A stretch of 64,000 bases of DNA from Alviniconcha marisindica (GCA_018857735.1 JABMCL010003468.1:163501-227500); one strand, 5' to 3'; shown: positions 11,909 to 22,200, counted from the first letter of the stretch. Notes: generated by a model not told the origin, from the sequence alone. Program-made: numbers and translations.

Positions 11909-11982
11909 ACCGCCAGTCTGGCAGCATCCTTCACAATGTTAAACTGTCCAGAGGGGAGGTCTGATGACAAGGGTTGCCAAGG

Positions 11983-12117
11983 TCACAAGTACATGAAAAA
12001 GCAGCCAATAGTGATGACCAGAAGTCGGCCTGTCAGTGCTTTCACGTTGACAAACTGGAAGGAGACTTCAGAGATGCTGACCGACTCACTTGCCTTTTCG
12101 TCATAATCATACCACTC
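11983..12117 (-). CDS. CZIB: CZIB exon 7 (terminal)
   Basis: The acceptor is TTGCTTGTTCTGTGCAG and the stop TGA is at 11985-11983. Forty-four residues begin [20 protein letters not shown] then QFV, matching DWTDYDEKAQESVGIYEVTHQFV. The family normally stops two residues later (KC). Here the frame continues with [20 protein letters not shown] and one more residue, a hydrophobic extension of about 18 residues. Confidence 0.92.
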   Translation of the reverse strand, partial: EWYDYDEKASESVSISEVSFQFVNVKALTGRLLVITIGCFFMYL

Positions 12118-13380
12118 CTGCACAGAACAAGCAAAAGCCAACTGAGAAAACACAGCCCAGACTGATTTACCTGCAGTACAAGTCTGAAACAGAACGAGGC
12201 CCAGAGCGTTTGTGCAAAATCAACACTCAAGGGAGTTAATTAGCGCTCAAAGGATGCCACACAAGCACAAAAACAAAGACCCGAGTCGCCTGCAGTAACT
12301 CTCACCTGGCATGCGTGTGAATGCAAGGTACATAAATTCCACCAGAAGTACATGTATTTACATGCATGCCAGGTGAGTTGCCGTAGGTGACTCGGGCTTT
12401 GTTGTTGTGTTTATGTTACAACTTTCGAGCAGCAGTACAAGGTTTCCACAGCAGGCAAGATAGGTATGGTGGGAAACAACACCTGAGGATGGTCATGTGT
12501 ACTTTAGTCAACTGTTCTCATTCTTTCCATTGTTAAAAAAAAGAGGTGGGGGTGGGGGTGTGTGTGTGAGGGGTTCTAACTAAAACCATAGAGAGGAAGC
12601 AGTGCACTAGACAGGCACAAATATTGTTAAGAATTGCAAACATCAGTTGTGAATTATTATAGTGAAATAAACATCCAGGTCATACGGCTGCGAGGTAAAC
12701 ATCACAAAAACGCCATTCGCCGAACTCAAAACTCACTTTTTCACTCAGGTCGATGGTGAATGGCGTATTGGACTCCGTTCCCTGTGCCACCCATCCAACC
12801 TGAAAGTGAAACACCAATGCTTATCTGACATCCTTTTAACACCAAATAACAATTAACATCCTGTTAACACCACATGACACCACATAACATCCTGTTAACA
12901 CCACACGACACCCTCTTGACATCACAGGACATCCTTTTAATACATGACATCTTTCTAACACCATATGAAATCTTGTTAACACATGGCATCCTGTTAACAC
13001 CACATTACATCCTGCTAACACCACATGACATCTTGCGAACACCACATTACATCCTGTTATCACAGGACATCTTGAAAACACCACATGGCATTCTGTTAAC
13101 ACATTACATCCTGCTAACACCACATGGCATCTTGTTAGCACCACATTACACCCTGAACACCACATGACATTCCATTAACATCACACAACATACTGCTGCC
13201 ATCACATGACATCCTGTCAACACCGCATGACATCCTGTTAATACCAAAGGCCATCCCAGAGTTTTTCACAACTACAAAACAAAAATACCACAAGTGATTT
13301 CAAAATCCACCTTCTTACTTGCCTCCCCTATTTACCCTCCCTCACCCCTCCCTACAGTCCTTCTGTGCACCCATGCATGC

Positions 13381-13439
<59 letters not shown>

Positions 13440-16400
13440 TGCAAAATTGAGTATTTTTCAGGTTTTAATGTACACAAGATCATTGATCTTGTAAAGCGCA
13501 GTGTGCTCACCCTTGTTGGTGCGATACAGTGCCGTAGAAATGACTGCTATTATTATCATTATAAACAGCAGCAATCAAAAGCAACATACAAATACCTCAG
13601 TGTCAGGCCAGAATACACTGGGTTACATCAGTGTCAAAGAGGCCAAAATACATTGCATGAGAAATAAAGAAGCCAAAATACATTGTGTTACATCAGAGTC
13701 AAGAGGCAAAAATACATGGTGTTACCTCAGAGACAAAGAAGTCAAAACACATGGTGTTACATGAGAGTCAAAGAAGCCAAAATGTACTGTGTTACATCTG
13801 AGTCAAAGAAGCCAAAATATACTGCGTTACATCTGACTCAAAGAAGCCAAAATACACTGTGTTACATCTGAGTCAAAGAAGCCAAAATGTACTGTGTTAC
13901 ATCTGAGTCAAAGAAGCCAAAATACTTTGGGTTACATCAGAGCCAAAGAGGCCAAAATACACTGCATTAATTCAGAGTCAAAACAACCTGTCACCTACCC
14001 GGGGGGAGTACTCCACAGGCGACACGCCTCGGCAGTCAAACTTGACAATGGTCTTGTATTTGCCCACGTCGTCAGCAGTATAGGCTGCCAGGGAATCCTT
14101 CAGGATGTCTGCGGAGGTCAGAGCACCATTGAAACAGCAATCTGCATAGTGTCTACACCAGCGTGTTAGCTGCCGACTGTCTGACAATTTGCAGGGATGG
14201 AGCTTATGCTATCCTGGTGGTGTTCGTTTTTGTTTTGTTTCTTTACTTGGTTTGGTTTCACAGGTTGTTTTTCTCTGAATGAAAGTTTAAAAGAATATCA
14301 GAAACTGTTTTTTTCCAAAACCCAAGCTGTAAAAGTGTACAGGGCTTGTGAGCTTTATCTAACATAAATTGTTTAAACGTTGCATCTGGAGCTATGTACA
14401 GGGTCCCGCGTTCCTCACCACGGGTGACGTCTGAACAGAATGAAGTCCAGAGTCTTTCTGTAGATTTAACATGAAAGGAAAGTAATTGCAACAGCAACTG
14501 CCTGCCATCGCACATCTATCAAGGAACATCATGTCAGGGATAACTTGGCCTCAGCAGCATGACCGCTGCATCCCAGTTTCCTCAGGGAACGTTGTTACCC
14601 CAAGTTTCCACACAGAAAAAACCCTGCTGAGACAAGCGAAGTATGCAAAATATAACAGGCACTTACATTGCTTATGGAAACTATCACCAGACAACCGGAA
14701 ATAGACTCTTATAAAGGGTAGATAAGAAAAATATTTAAAATTCTGCCATGTCATTATGATATTCCTTTTGGGTGAAATTATAAAATTAAATACTGCCCCA
14801 TGCTCAGTGTTTCTTACCCATAGTTTTGAGCATGTAGAACATAACCCTGTGTTCTATGATTCTTAAGGAATTTTCAGAAAGCAAACACAGCCCTATTCTA
14901 CGTTTCTTACCTATGGAATTTTGAGTACATAAACATGAGTACATGAAACATCTACTCTGGTGTGCTATGTTGCTTGCCTATGGAATTTTAACCAAGCAAA
15001 TGCATACCTGTGTTCTACGTTTTCTACCTATGAAATTTTGAGCAAGTGAACACCCTACTGTTCACCCTCTGTTTCTTACCTATGGAGTTTTGAGAGAGCT
15101 ACACACCACCCATTGCTCACTGTGTCTTATTTATGGAGTTTTGAGTGAGTTTACACTGCCCCATGTTCAGTGTTTCTTACCTAAGGAGTGTAAGTATATC
15201 AAACAGACTAAATGTTTTTTTCCCTACAGAGTTTAAAGTGAGTCAAACATGTTCAGCGTTTTTTGTCTGGGGAGTTTTGGGTGATTCAAAATGTGCTTAA
15301 TATTTCTTACCTACTGAGTTTCGAGTGAGCCAGATGTGCTAAGTGTTTCTTACTTATTGAGTTTTGAGTGAGCCACATGTCCTTGATATTTCTTACCCAT
15401 GGAGTTTTGAGTGAGTCACATGTTGTCTATATTTCTTACCAATGGAGTTTTGAGTGAGTCAGTGGTGCTCAACATTTCTTACCCATGGAGTTTTGAGTGA
15501 GTCAAATGTGCTGAACGTTTCTTACCTTTGGAAGGAGTTAGACATGCTCAACGTTTCTTACCTATGGAGTGAGTTAGACATGCCGTTTCTTACCTATGGA
15601 GTGAGTCAGACATGCTCACTGTTTCTTACCTATGGAGTGAGTCAGACATGCTCACTGTTTCTTACCTATGGAGTTTTCCCTTTTGCAGAGTTTACACTTC
15701 AGCACCAGGCTGGCATGGCCTCTCCCTCCCGTCAGGGGGTAGGAGTCCTGACAGCGGACACACAACCTGGTCAGTGCAACTGGGTCACAACAACAACAGC
15801 GGACACACAACCTGGTCAGTGCAACTGGGTCACAACAACAACAGCGGACACACAACCTGGTCAGTGCAACTGGGTCACAACAGTGGACACACAACCTGGT
15901 CAGTGCAACTGGGTCACAACAACAACAGTGGACACACAACCTGGTCAGTGCAACTGGGTCACAACAACAACAGTGGACACACAACCTGGTCAATGCAACT
16001 GGGCACAACAGTGGACACACAACCTGGTCAGTGCAACTGGGTCACAACAACAACAGTGGACACACAACCTGGTCAGTGCAACTGGGTCACAACAACAACA
16101 GTGGACACACAACCTGGTCAGTGCAACTGGGTCACAACAACAACAGTGGACACACAACCTGGTCAGTGCAACTGGGTCACAACAACAACAGCGGACACAC
16201 AACCTGGTCAGTGTAACTGGGTCACAACAACTGTAAGACACAATCTGACACAGTCTGACACAGCATGGGGGCCTACTACAGAACTTCTGCAGAATCCAGA
16301 AACAACAAGGAATTCACAGCATGTACTCAGCTGATGTCATATGTAATGTACAAGAGTTTAGAGCTAGTAAAAGCAACTATGTAAAGCGCCTATGCTTAGT

Positions 16401-17650
16401 GGTTCCTTTAGTGTCTAGACCGTAATGTCCTTATTTGGTAAAGGCTTCAAGACAAAGGTACGCGTTTCCCCGCCGGGAGGGCACTTGGCATTCCACCCCC
16501 AAGCAGACCGCTTCCTTCCTTCTCTTTACTTTTTACCATAGCATTATTTAGTAGAATACAGTAGTAAAAACATGATGTCCGCAGTTCTTTTATTGATTAT
16601 GTTGTACGTCTAACTAACAATAAAAAGAACATAACATCATACACTTGTCTAACAATCATTCTGATGTCATATGCTTGTTTAACAATCATTCTGATGTCAT
16701 ACGTTTGTTTAACAATCATTCTGACATCATTCACTTGTTTAACAATCATTCTGATGTCAATACACTTGTTTAGCACTCATAGTTTGCAGTAGATTAAGTA
16801 ACTTTGCCATGTCCTCCCCTGAGTCATAAGGGTTCACTTTCGTAACCACTTTTCAGGTCTAATAACTATGTGAAACTGGCACTTTTAATTTACACTAAAA
16901 TAATGATAATGAATATCTGTCTACACTTCTCCTCATATGAGTGCAAGGTGCTTGCAGCTTCTACTCCACTAAAACTGAAAAGGTCAACACTTACTGAGTT
17001 ACTCACTGTTAACAATAAATAACATATAACAACAAATCAACTATTATGCTTCCTGGGAAACTGAAACAGTTAAAGGCTAGTCGTCGAATTCACTGTCAGC
17101 ATGCAATAAGTAGACTCTGGGGTTTCCTTGGAGACTTGAAAGGCTAAACTGAAAGGCTCATTGTAAAATTTGCCGCCTGTGTGCAATCAATAAACTCTGG
17201 GGTTTCCTGGGAGACTTGAAAGGCTGAACTAAAAGGCTCATTGTAAAATTTACTGCCAGTGTGCAATCAATAAACTCTGGGGTTTCCTGGGAGACTGACA
17301 CAGTTCAACTTAAAGGCTCATACTGTCATGGTCATACTCACTGTCAGTGTGCAGTAGATAAACTCTGGGGTTTCCTGGGAGACTGACACAGTTAAAGGCT
17401 CATACTGTCATGGTCATACTCACTGTCAGTGCACAGTAGATAAACTCTGGGGCTTCCTGGGAGACTGACACAGTTAAACTTAAAGGCTCATCCTGTCATG
17501 GTCCTACTCACTGTCAGTGTGCAGTAGATAAACTCTGGGGTTTCCTCTCCACAGTTCTCACACTTCAGCTGAAACACAGACAAAGAAAATGTCAGCACAG
17601 TCTTCTTATTATCCACAGATATTTTCTATCTTTTCATACCTGCGCGCGCA

Positions 17651-17681
<31 letters not shown>

Positions 17682-19540
17682 GTTTCTATGTGTGTGTCTG
17701 TTTGTCTGTGTGGGTGATGGGTCTAGATTTCCTGGCCAACATGCACCTTTGGTTTGGTTCTGCTTTAAAAGTGTGTGCTGAGGTCTATCAGCTGATGGGG
17801 CAAACTGTGAAGTGCAACACTGACTACTTCTGGGAGACTGACAAAAAATCTGCACACTGTACGCAAAAGACTTACTTTCATGTACCATCTGAAAGTCCTC
17901 GCCATCAGCCTTCAGGTTGGTGACGTTCTCCATCTGAGCCTGGATCTGAAGCGCTACCTTCGGCTGTTTCAACAGAAACCATCACACATCACACACTGGC
18001 TCCATTAGCCCTCATCTTCATTTATCGCAATGATGAGCACAGATCGAACTATTCCATCACACTGCATTTTCATCAGTCACACCCTTCCGTGCCAAAACGG
18101 TGAGCCTGTGGTTCTTAGGGCAGGAAAAATAAATAGCCAGTTAGCTCAAGTTACTTCTTTTTAGCCTGGAATAAAGTTTGTCCATTGCAAGCTGCTGGCA
18201 TCAGTGTTGAACTTGAAGTAAAGAACCTTCAGCACACTGCAGTATTCAATGTCCCCCACAGAACCAATTCCATAACTGTGACCAACACATTCCAAACTAT
18301 TTATTCCATCAAATCCATTTCTTCCCCCATCAAAGATGGACAATTTTGAGTTTACCATCATATTTTTTAATGTGGTTTATTATAATATTAATATAAAATT
18401 ACTGATTCATGAGGAGTGATCATTTTTGTCAACTTTCCCAGTAGAAGTCCAAGAGGTTCAGAAGATGCAAATGTGAGGTTGCGTCACTGGAACCTAATCA
18501 CTTCACTTCGAAGACCTGCCACAGTAAACCATTTCCTGATATAATAAAATGCGTGTATTAATTAATGGTAGAGAATGGATGTTGAACTTAAAATGCAGTG
18601 TGTTTAAATCCTACTGATTTAGTGGACGGTAGGAATCAAATCAGTCAACTCCTATTCCAATCTAATGCTAAGGGGTGTATCAAAAGCTAATGGCATTATA
18701 TGGCTTTGCATTAGCTACAATCATCATTTTAATTATTCAGCTGCTACTCTTCATCTATTAGCCTAGGAGTAGCTGCAATCATCATCATTCTGATTATTCT
18801 ACTATTAGTGTCAATTGCTATCACATGTCATTTGTGTGTTTTTATGTGACTTTTGGCCTTCTCTTATTATTAACATGTGTACTGATTTTAGTGAGTGCTG
18901 TGGACACAAACGTGAGCCAGCTACTGACAGGTGTGCTCAAGCGTTGACTTGAAATTCGAAGCACTAAACAATGGTCAGTTAGCCAAACAGCCACAAACTC
19001 CCGTCAACTGTTGCTTATGGTTAGGGTCCCCTGTTTAAAAGTTGAACACGAGATCTTCAAAGTGTGCAACTGCAAAACCATAGACTGCGCTGTGCACACG
19101 AAGGCCAGACAAGGCCTTCCCACCAACGGCATTCCTGGATGCAAGCAACGTACGCTACGGAAACATAAACTGAAACTAGGCACTGACGGATCCGAACAGG
19201 TTGCACTGTAAGTGTAAGCATGAAGTGCATAGTGATGGGATAATCAAAAAATAACCAGAAGTTGAACCCTGGCGACTAGCCCACTCTGTCCGTCCAGTTT
19301 TACCTGTTCCAAGATTGCAAGTGGGCTGGGTTTTGTTTTGCTTTTTGTGTGGTTTGATTTCACTTCTGCTCGTGATCTGTGGCTGTGGCCAAATTTTATT
19401 AACGCTCACTTTTGCTTCTGTTTCACTTCGACTTCTCCACAACTCCCATGAAACCGCACTGATAACAGTACATCTGTAGACTCTGAACGCGCAACCGAAT
19501 GAGACACTGAAATTGGGGAATGACCAGTAAGCCTTACCAT
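11983..19540 (-). CDS. CZIB: CZIB, CXXC-motif zinc-binding protein (DUF866), gene span
   Basis: Seven coding exons on the minus strand: 19540-19538, 17963-17876, 17568-17512, 15747-15666, 14108-13999, 12799-12737, 12117-11983. Spliced, with one extra base in exon 2 discounted, they give about 178 residues. The order of landmarks is as in animal CZIB (human about 160 residues): MPKVALQ, the N-terminal stretch with [45 protein letters not shown], and [13 protein letters not shown]. The CENC and CKLC pairs would bind one zinc ion. All introns have GT-AG ends and compatible phases. The protein's cellular role is poorly known. The C-terminus extends about 18 residues beyond the usual end. The gene is convergent with OMA1. 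Confidence 0.93.
12737..12799 (-). CDS. CZIB: CZIB exon 6
   Basis: Twenty-one codons, phase 0-0, from GTTTCACTTTCAG to AAA|GTGAGT. It encodes [20 protein letters not shown] followed by K, equivalent to AGFAAEGVESGTAFSDINLQEK of vertebrate CZIB. The donor sits in the loop of a predicted hairpin (CGCCATTC at the exon end, GAATGGCG in the intron). Confidence 0.93.
12830..13250. repeat. Minisatellite in CZIB intron 5, acceptor side
   Basis: About 16 units of 20-30 bp built on ACATCCTGTTAACACCACAT. It ends about 30 bp before the exon 6 acceptor. Confidence 0.9.
13385..13437. repeat. (GT)n(GA)n microsatellite
   Basis: GT repeat passing into about 20 GA dinucleotides, within CZIB intron 5. Confidence 0.95.
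13590..13985. repeat. 35-44 bp minisatellite in CZIB intron 5, donor side
   Basis: About ten units with landmarks TTACATC(A/T)GAGTCAAAGA and AGCCAAAATACACTG. It begins about 15 bp inside the intron from the exon 5 donor. A resemblance of units (minus-strand GATGTAAC) to the donor itself is too weak to call. Confidence 0.88.
13999..14108 (-). CDS. CZIB: CZIB exon 5
   Basis: From acceptor CTGACCTCCGCAG to CCCCGG|GTAGGT, completing a split Asp codon and then 36 codons. The peptide runs [20 protein letters not shown] to [16 protein letters not shown]. It matches the FKTIVEFECRGLEPVDFQP segment of vertebrate CZIB. It ends in phase 0. Confidence 0.95.
14811..15665 (-). repeat. CZIB: Minisatellite of CZIB exon 4 end plus donor
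   Basis: About 19 units of 32-67 bp directly following exon 4. On the minus strand nearly every unit carries a version of AAAACTCCATAGGTAAGAAA, the last exonic bases of exon 4 with the donor. Units nearest the exon (15553-15660) are almost identical and keep TAG|GTAAGA; those beyond about 15200 are progressively degraded. The rest of the intron, 14109-14810, shows nothing recognisable. Confidence 0.93.
15666..15747 (-). CDS. CZIB: CZIB exon 4, second CXXC
   Basis: Twenty-seven codons plus one base, from CGCTGTCAG to TCCATAG|GTAAGA. It encodes [15 protein letters not shown] and then [12 protein letters not shown]. The GGRG loop and second CXXC pair match vertebrate CZIB (GGRGSAS..QKCKLCARENSI). 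It ends in phase 1, completed by AC at the start of exon 5. Confidence 0.95.
15752..16232 (-). repeat. CZIB: 45-bp minisatellite abutting the CZIB exon 4 acceptor
   Basis: About eleven units. On the minus strand they read GACCAGGTTGTGTGTCC(G/A)C followed by TGTTGTTGTTGTGACCC and AGTTGCACT. The last unit runs directly into the exon 4 acceptor (TGTGTGTCCGCTGTCAG), so the array supplies the polypyrimidine-like tract but not the AG. Open frames on both strands follow from the 45-bp period. Confidence 0.93.
16590..16790. repeat. ~34-bp minisatellite in CZIB intron 3
   Basis: Five units with landmarks TTGTTTAACAATCATTCTGA and TGTCATAC. The remainder of the intron between 16240 and 17040 has no other recognisable feature. 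Confidence 0.85.
17091..17511 (-). repeat. CZIB: Minisatellite of CZIB exon 3 end plus donor
   Basis: Five diverged 80-90 bp copies immediately downstream of exon 3. On the minus strand each contains GAAACCCCAGAGTTTAT, then TGCACACTGACA or a variant, at or near a donor position. Copies at 17342-17374 and 17424-17456 are 33-bp open segments bounded by CTCCCAG and GTGAGT, so they look like phase 0-0 mini-exons. The copies further from the exon have lost the donor or drifted. Confidence 0.92.
17512..17568 (-). CDS. CZIB: CZIB exon 3, first CXXC
   Basis: Nineteen codons, phase 0-0, from acceptor TTGTCTGTGTTTCAG to donor ACA|GTGAGT. It encodes [19 protein letters not shown], holding the first zinc-ligand pair (CENC). 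Its last 33 bases plus the donor are the core of the minisatellite in the next intron. Confidence 0.9.
17641..17690. repeat. (GT)n microsatellite in CZIB intron 2
   Basis: GCGCGCATG followed by about 15 GT dinucleotides and a diverged tail. Confidence 0.9.
17876..17963 (-). CDS. CZIB: CZIB exon 2, with apparent 1-bp insertion
   Basis: The acceptor is GTTGAAACAG and the donor is AAA|GTAAGT at 17875. The exon is 88 bp, one more than a whole number of codons. After GAG GAC the frame reads TTT CAG ATG and runs on past the donor. Removing one T (plus-strand A run 17892-17894) gives F R W Y M K ending exactly at the strong GTAAGT donor. This restores the conserved FRWYLK-MKC join to exon 3. It is either an assembly or sequencing indel or a real frameshift. 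Confidence 0.88.
19538..19540 (-). CDS. CZIB: CZIB exon 1 coding part (start codon only)
   Basis: ATG followed at once by the donor GTAAGG, so exon 1 contributes only the initiator Met (phase 0). The upstream sequence is GACACGCACGTCAAC. Joining to exon 2 gives MPKVALQ, equivalent to the MGKIALQ start of vertebrate CZIB, which is why I chose this start. The 5' UTR and promoter should lie in about 19541-19700. The intron, 17964-19537, has no recognisable repeat array or other exon. Confidence 0.8.
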
Positions 19541-19863
19541 GTTGACGTGCGTGTCGGCTCGTCAGCACAGGGGAACGTACTCTTACTCTCCTGTTTTAAA
19601 AGTGATCTCCCCTATTTCTCTAGCATATCGAACTAGGCCATCGCCGGAAAAGGTGTCCCACATTCAGCGAGGGTCTAGTTTCAGAGTTAGTGACTGACTG
19701 GCTGTGCCGACACTGTCTCACTATATCCGAGGACATTAAGCCCAACAAAAGAAGAAGACTGTCTCAGTTTGTGAGCAGTACGGCTATGAATGCCTCTCGG
19801 CAGTCATTGCTGCCCATCTGAATGCAGGAGTCATTCTGGTGGGACAGATGAAGTGATGCTTAA

Positions 19864-20450
19864 CTGATGTCCTCAGATGCCAGTTGACATATTAGGGACA
19901 AGTGGTGGGACAGTCTTTCTTGGTGCTTTACGTCCACGGAGGCGAGATGGCCTATTAGGGACGGGGACAGAGTCAGGGGAAGGGGACGACAGAGTGAAGG
20001 CTCGACCGCGGAAACCGCCCGAAAAAGACAGGAGAGACCAGTGGACCGCCGCCAGAACAATCATATGGAAGTGTTAAGGCAGTGTCCCCTCGCCATTGCC
20101 CAGCGACTTGTGCACTGCGCAATTGCCGGCTGTTTCAACTGCTGTGCTTGGGCAGAGTCACAAAGACAATGCCCGTTGCACTGCTGTTGATGAACAACTT
20201 GCCAAGTTGTCCGGGACAACTCAAGCAAAGGAAGCCGTCCAGCTTTCTTAGCCCAGCTCCACCTCCCTACTCATGATCTCCTCTGGGCTAAGTCGAGGGT
20301 CCAGCTCCACCTCCCTCCTCTAAGATCTCTTGATCTTTTGATCTCGCCTGGAACCCTGCGCTGTTTGGTGGGACATGATGATGATGATGAAGTGATGCTT
20401 TATGTCCTCAGATGTCAGTTGACATATTAGGGACAAGTTGTGACCAATGC
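19864..20450 (-). repeat. Family D interspersed repeat with flanking palindromic modules
   Basis: The core, about 19912-20345, read on the minus strand contains GAGATCATGAGTAGGGAGG, then GACATTGTCTTTGTGACTC, AATGGCGAGGGGACAC, and the module TAATAGGCCATCTCGCCTCC + GTGGACGTAAAGCACC. It matches 21845-22200 and 57085-57775. At both edges (19864-19911, 20395-20450) lie reversed modules of the type TGTCCCTAATATGTCAACTG + GGACAT. No coding function is seen. Confidence 0.75.
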
Positions 20451-20820
20451 CGAAGCACGGTGCAATAAATCTTTACGTCCACGGAAACCAGAAGGCTCGT
20501 TAGGACGGACAGTCCAGGACGTCCACCTCAGTCGACTCTCACACAGCTCCTGAACCATGATTGGTGGGACAGCGTAGTGTTGGATACATATAGTCTCCCC
20601 TCTTCCCGGCCCACCCGTCCTGAGATCTCGGACCATGCCAGTACGTACAGTCACTCGCCGGCCGGAGAGTCAACCGGCCGTGCCAAGTGTTAGCCACTGC
20701 GTTAGGCCGATCACCGACTGGGTCAGGACCATCAAACTCAGCGTCATAAGCAAATACAGTACATTTCAAAACTTCTCATGTAAACCCCACTCACTACCAC
20801 TGACCCACCTCTCTCCTCCT
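20451..20820. other. Mixed repeat remnants, no gene
   Basis: Contains a family C fragment (CTTTACGTCCACGGAAACC and AGTCCAGGACGTCCACCTC, 20470-20550). A GC-richer single-copy stretch follows to 20820 with no supported exon. Confidence 0.55.
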
Positions 20821-20933
<113 letters not shown>

Positions 20934-20934
20934 G

Positions 20935-21035
20935 CTTAGCAAGGACTAGTTGTTTGACAGGTTTTTGACTGAACCTAAACTACAATCCTTGTTAAATAAA
21001 GTTTTCGAGGTCGAGCTCTCTCTCTCTCTCTCTTG
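20935..21035 (+). repeat. Microsatellite-associated hairpin element
   Basis: Contains AAGGACTAGTTGTTTGACAG, GTTTTTGACTGAACCTAAAC and AATAAAGTTTTCGAGGTCGA between two CT arrays. It is the same element as in 35396-35440 and 52431-52915. Confidence 0.75.
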
Positions 21036-21159
21036 TGTGTATAATGCGCCATTGCTTAGCTTCCAATCCTGTTAGATGTGATCTTGTTTTATACGTAGCA
21101 TAGTGAGTAGCCACTTTCTGTCGTTTCATTATTCGTTATTGTACTTTGTTGTAATTCTC

Positions 21160-21429
21160 TCTCTCTCTCTCTCTCCTCTCCCTCCCCTCTCCTCTCTCTC
21201 TCTTCTCTCTGTGTCCTCTAAAAATGTTTGATTGTCTTACTTTCTTATATTGCTCTGTTCTAGATGTGATGTTTTAGACAGAAATTTGTTTGTTTTGTTT
21301 ATAAAGTCTTTTTTCTCTAGCGTATTTAATGGATTCTTGTTTGATGTATTGTTTCGTGTTTATCATCAGGACATGATTGTAAAAAACGACTTGCTTAAAT
21401 CTTTATCCTTGTGTAATATATATCTTATG

Positions 21430-21510
<81 letters not shown>
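21160..21510. repeat. CT-rich microsatellites
   Basis: Two CT arrays (21158-21210 interrupted; 21432-21506 pure), separated by AT-rich unique sequence without a supported gene. Confidence 0.93.
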
Positions 21511-21512
<2 letters not shown>

Positions 21513-21673
21513 TTTTTTTCTTTTCTTTTTTTGCTCTTTTTTTCTTCTTCTTCTTTTTCTCACCATTATGTTGAATGTTTTTTTATTTTGTTTTGTCTCT
21601 GCCCGCCTCAAGTGTTTCATTGTAGTCTCAGTGAGTTCCGACCCGGCGCTCAACCCGTTGTGTTTTTTGTTCA

Positions 21674-21825
21674 GTAAGTAAAATGGTGCTTAACGTCCAC
21701 AGAAACCATGATGTTATAGGGAGGGAGTAAGGGGGGGGGGGGGTAGGAGGGGGTTGGAGGTGGGGGGGGGGGGGGGAAGAGGGAGATTATACCTATCGCT
21801 AGGCTGTCACCACCAGGGTACAGCG
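21674..21825 (-). repeat. SINE family B 3' fragment
   Basis: Tail and module in reverse: AGTAAGTAAAATGGTGCTTA, ACGTCCACAGAAACCATG, a G-rich tract, then ACCTATCGCTAGGCTGTCAC. The tRNA-like head is missing. Confidence 0.8.
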
Positions 21826-21844
21826 AAATCAAAGATAGAGATCT

Positions 21845-22200
21845 AGAGGAGGCTGGAGCTGGACTCCGGCCTCAACTTAGCCCAAAGAGATCTGAAAGGA
21901 GGTGGAGCTGGCTAAGAATTGTACTTCTTTTGCTTGATGTCCAAGTTGTTCGTCAACGCAGTGCGACGGACATTGTCTTTGTACTCTGGCCAGGCTCAGC
22001 AGTTGAAACGCATTGCGCCTGCACAAGTCGCTGGCATGGCGAGGGCACGCCCTCAACACTTCTCATTGTTCTGGCGCGGTCAACGGTCTCTCCTGTCTTT
22101 TTGGGCGGTTCCGCGGCCGAGCCTTCACTTGTCGTCCCTTCCACCTGTCCCGTCCTAATAGGCCATCTCGCCTCCGTGGACGTAAGCCCAAGAAAGAAAA
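21845..22200 (+). repeat. Family D interspersed repeat
   Basis: Plus-strand copy of the element at 19912-20345. Landmarks are GAGATCTGAAAGGAGGTGGA, GACATTGTCTTTGTACTCTG, ACTTCTCATTGTTCTGGC and CCTAATAGGCCATCTCGCC + GTGGACGTAAGCCC. Short ORFs on both strands belong to the repeat. Confidence 0.8.

Noticed and set aside
13590..13985. Exon 5 donor included in the intron 5 array
   Set aside because: The units' GATGTAAC only weakly resembles CGG|GTAGGT and the first 15 bp of intron are not clearly repeated, so I did not count it with the three strong cases.
15454..16334. 260- and 240-residue plus-strand frames
   Set aside because: They read the 45-bp array antisense to CZIB. The minus strand contains the real exon 4 next to it.
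17885..17886. CZIB exon 2 ending at ATG|GTACAT, which keeps the frame open
   Set aside because: It would delete three conserved residues (WYM) and ignore the consensus GTAAGT 10 bp downstream. A one-base insertion explains the sequence better.
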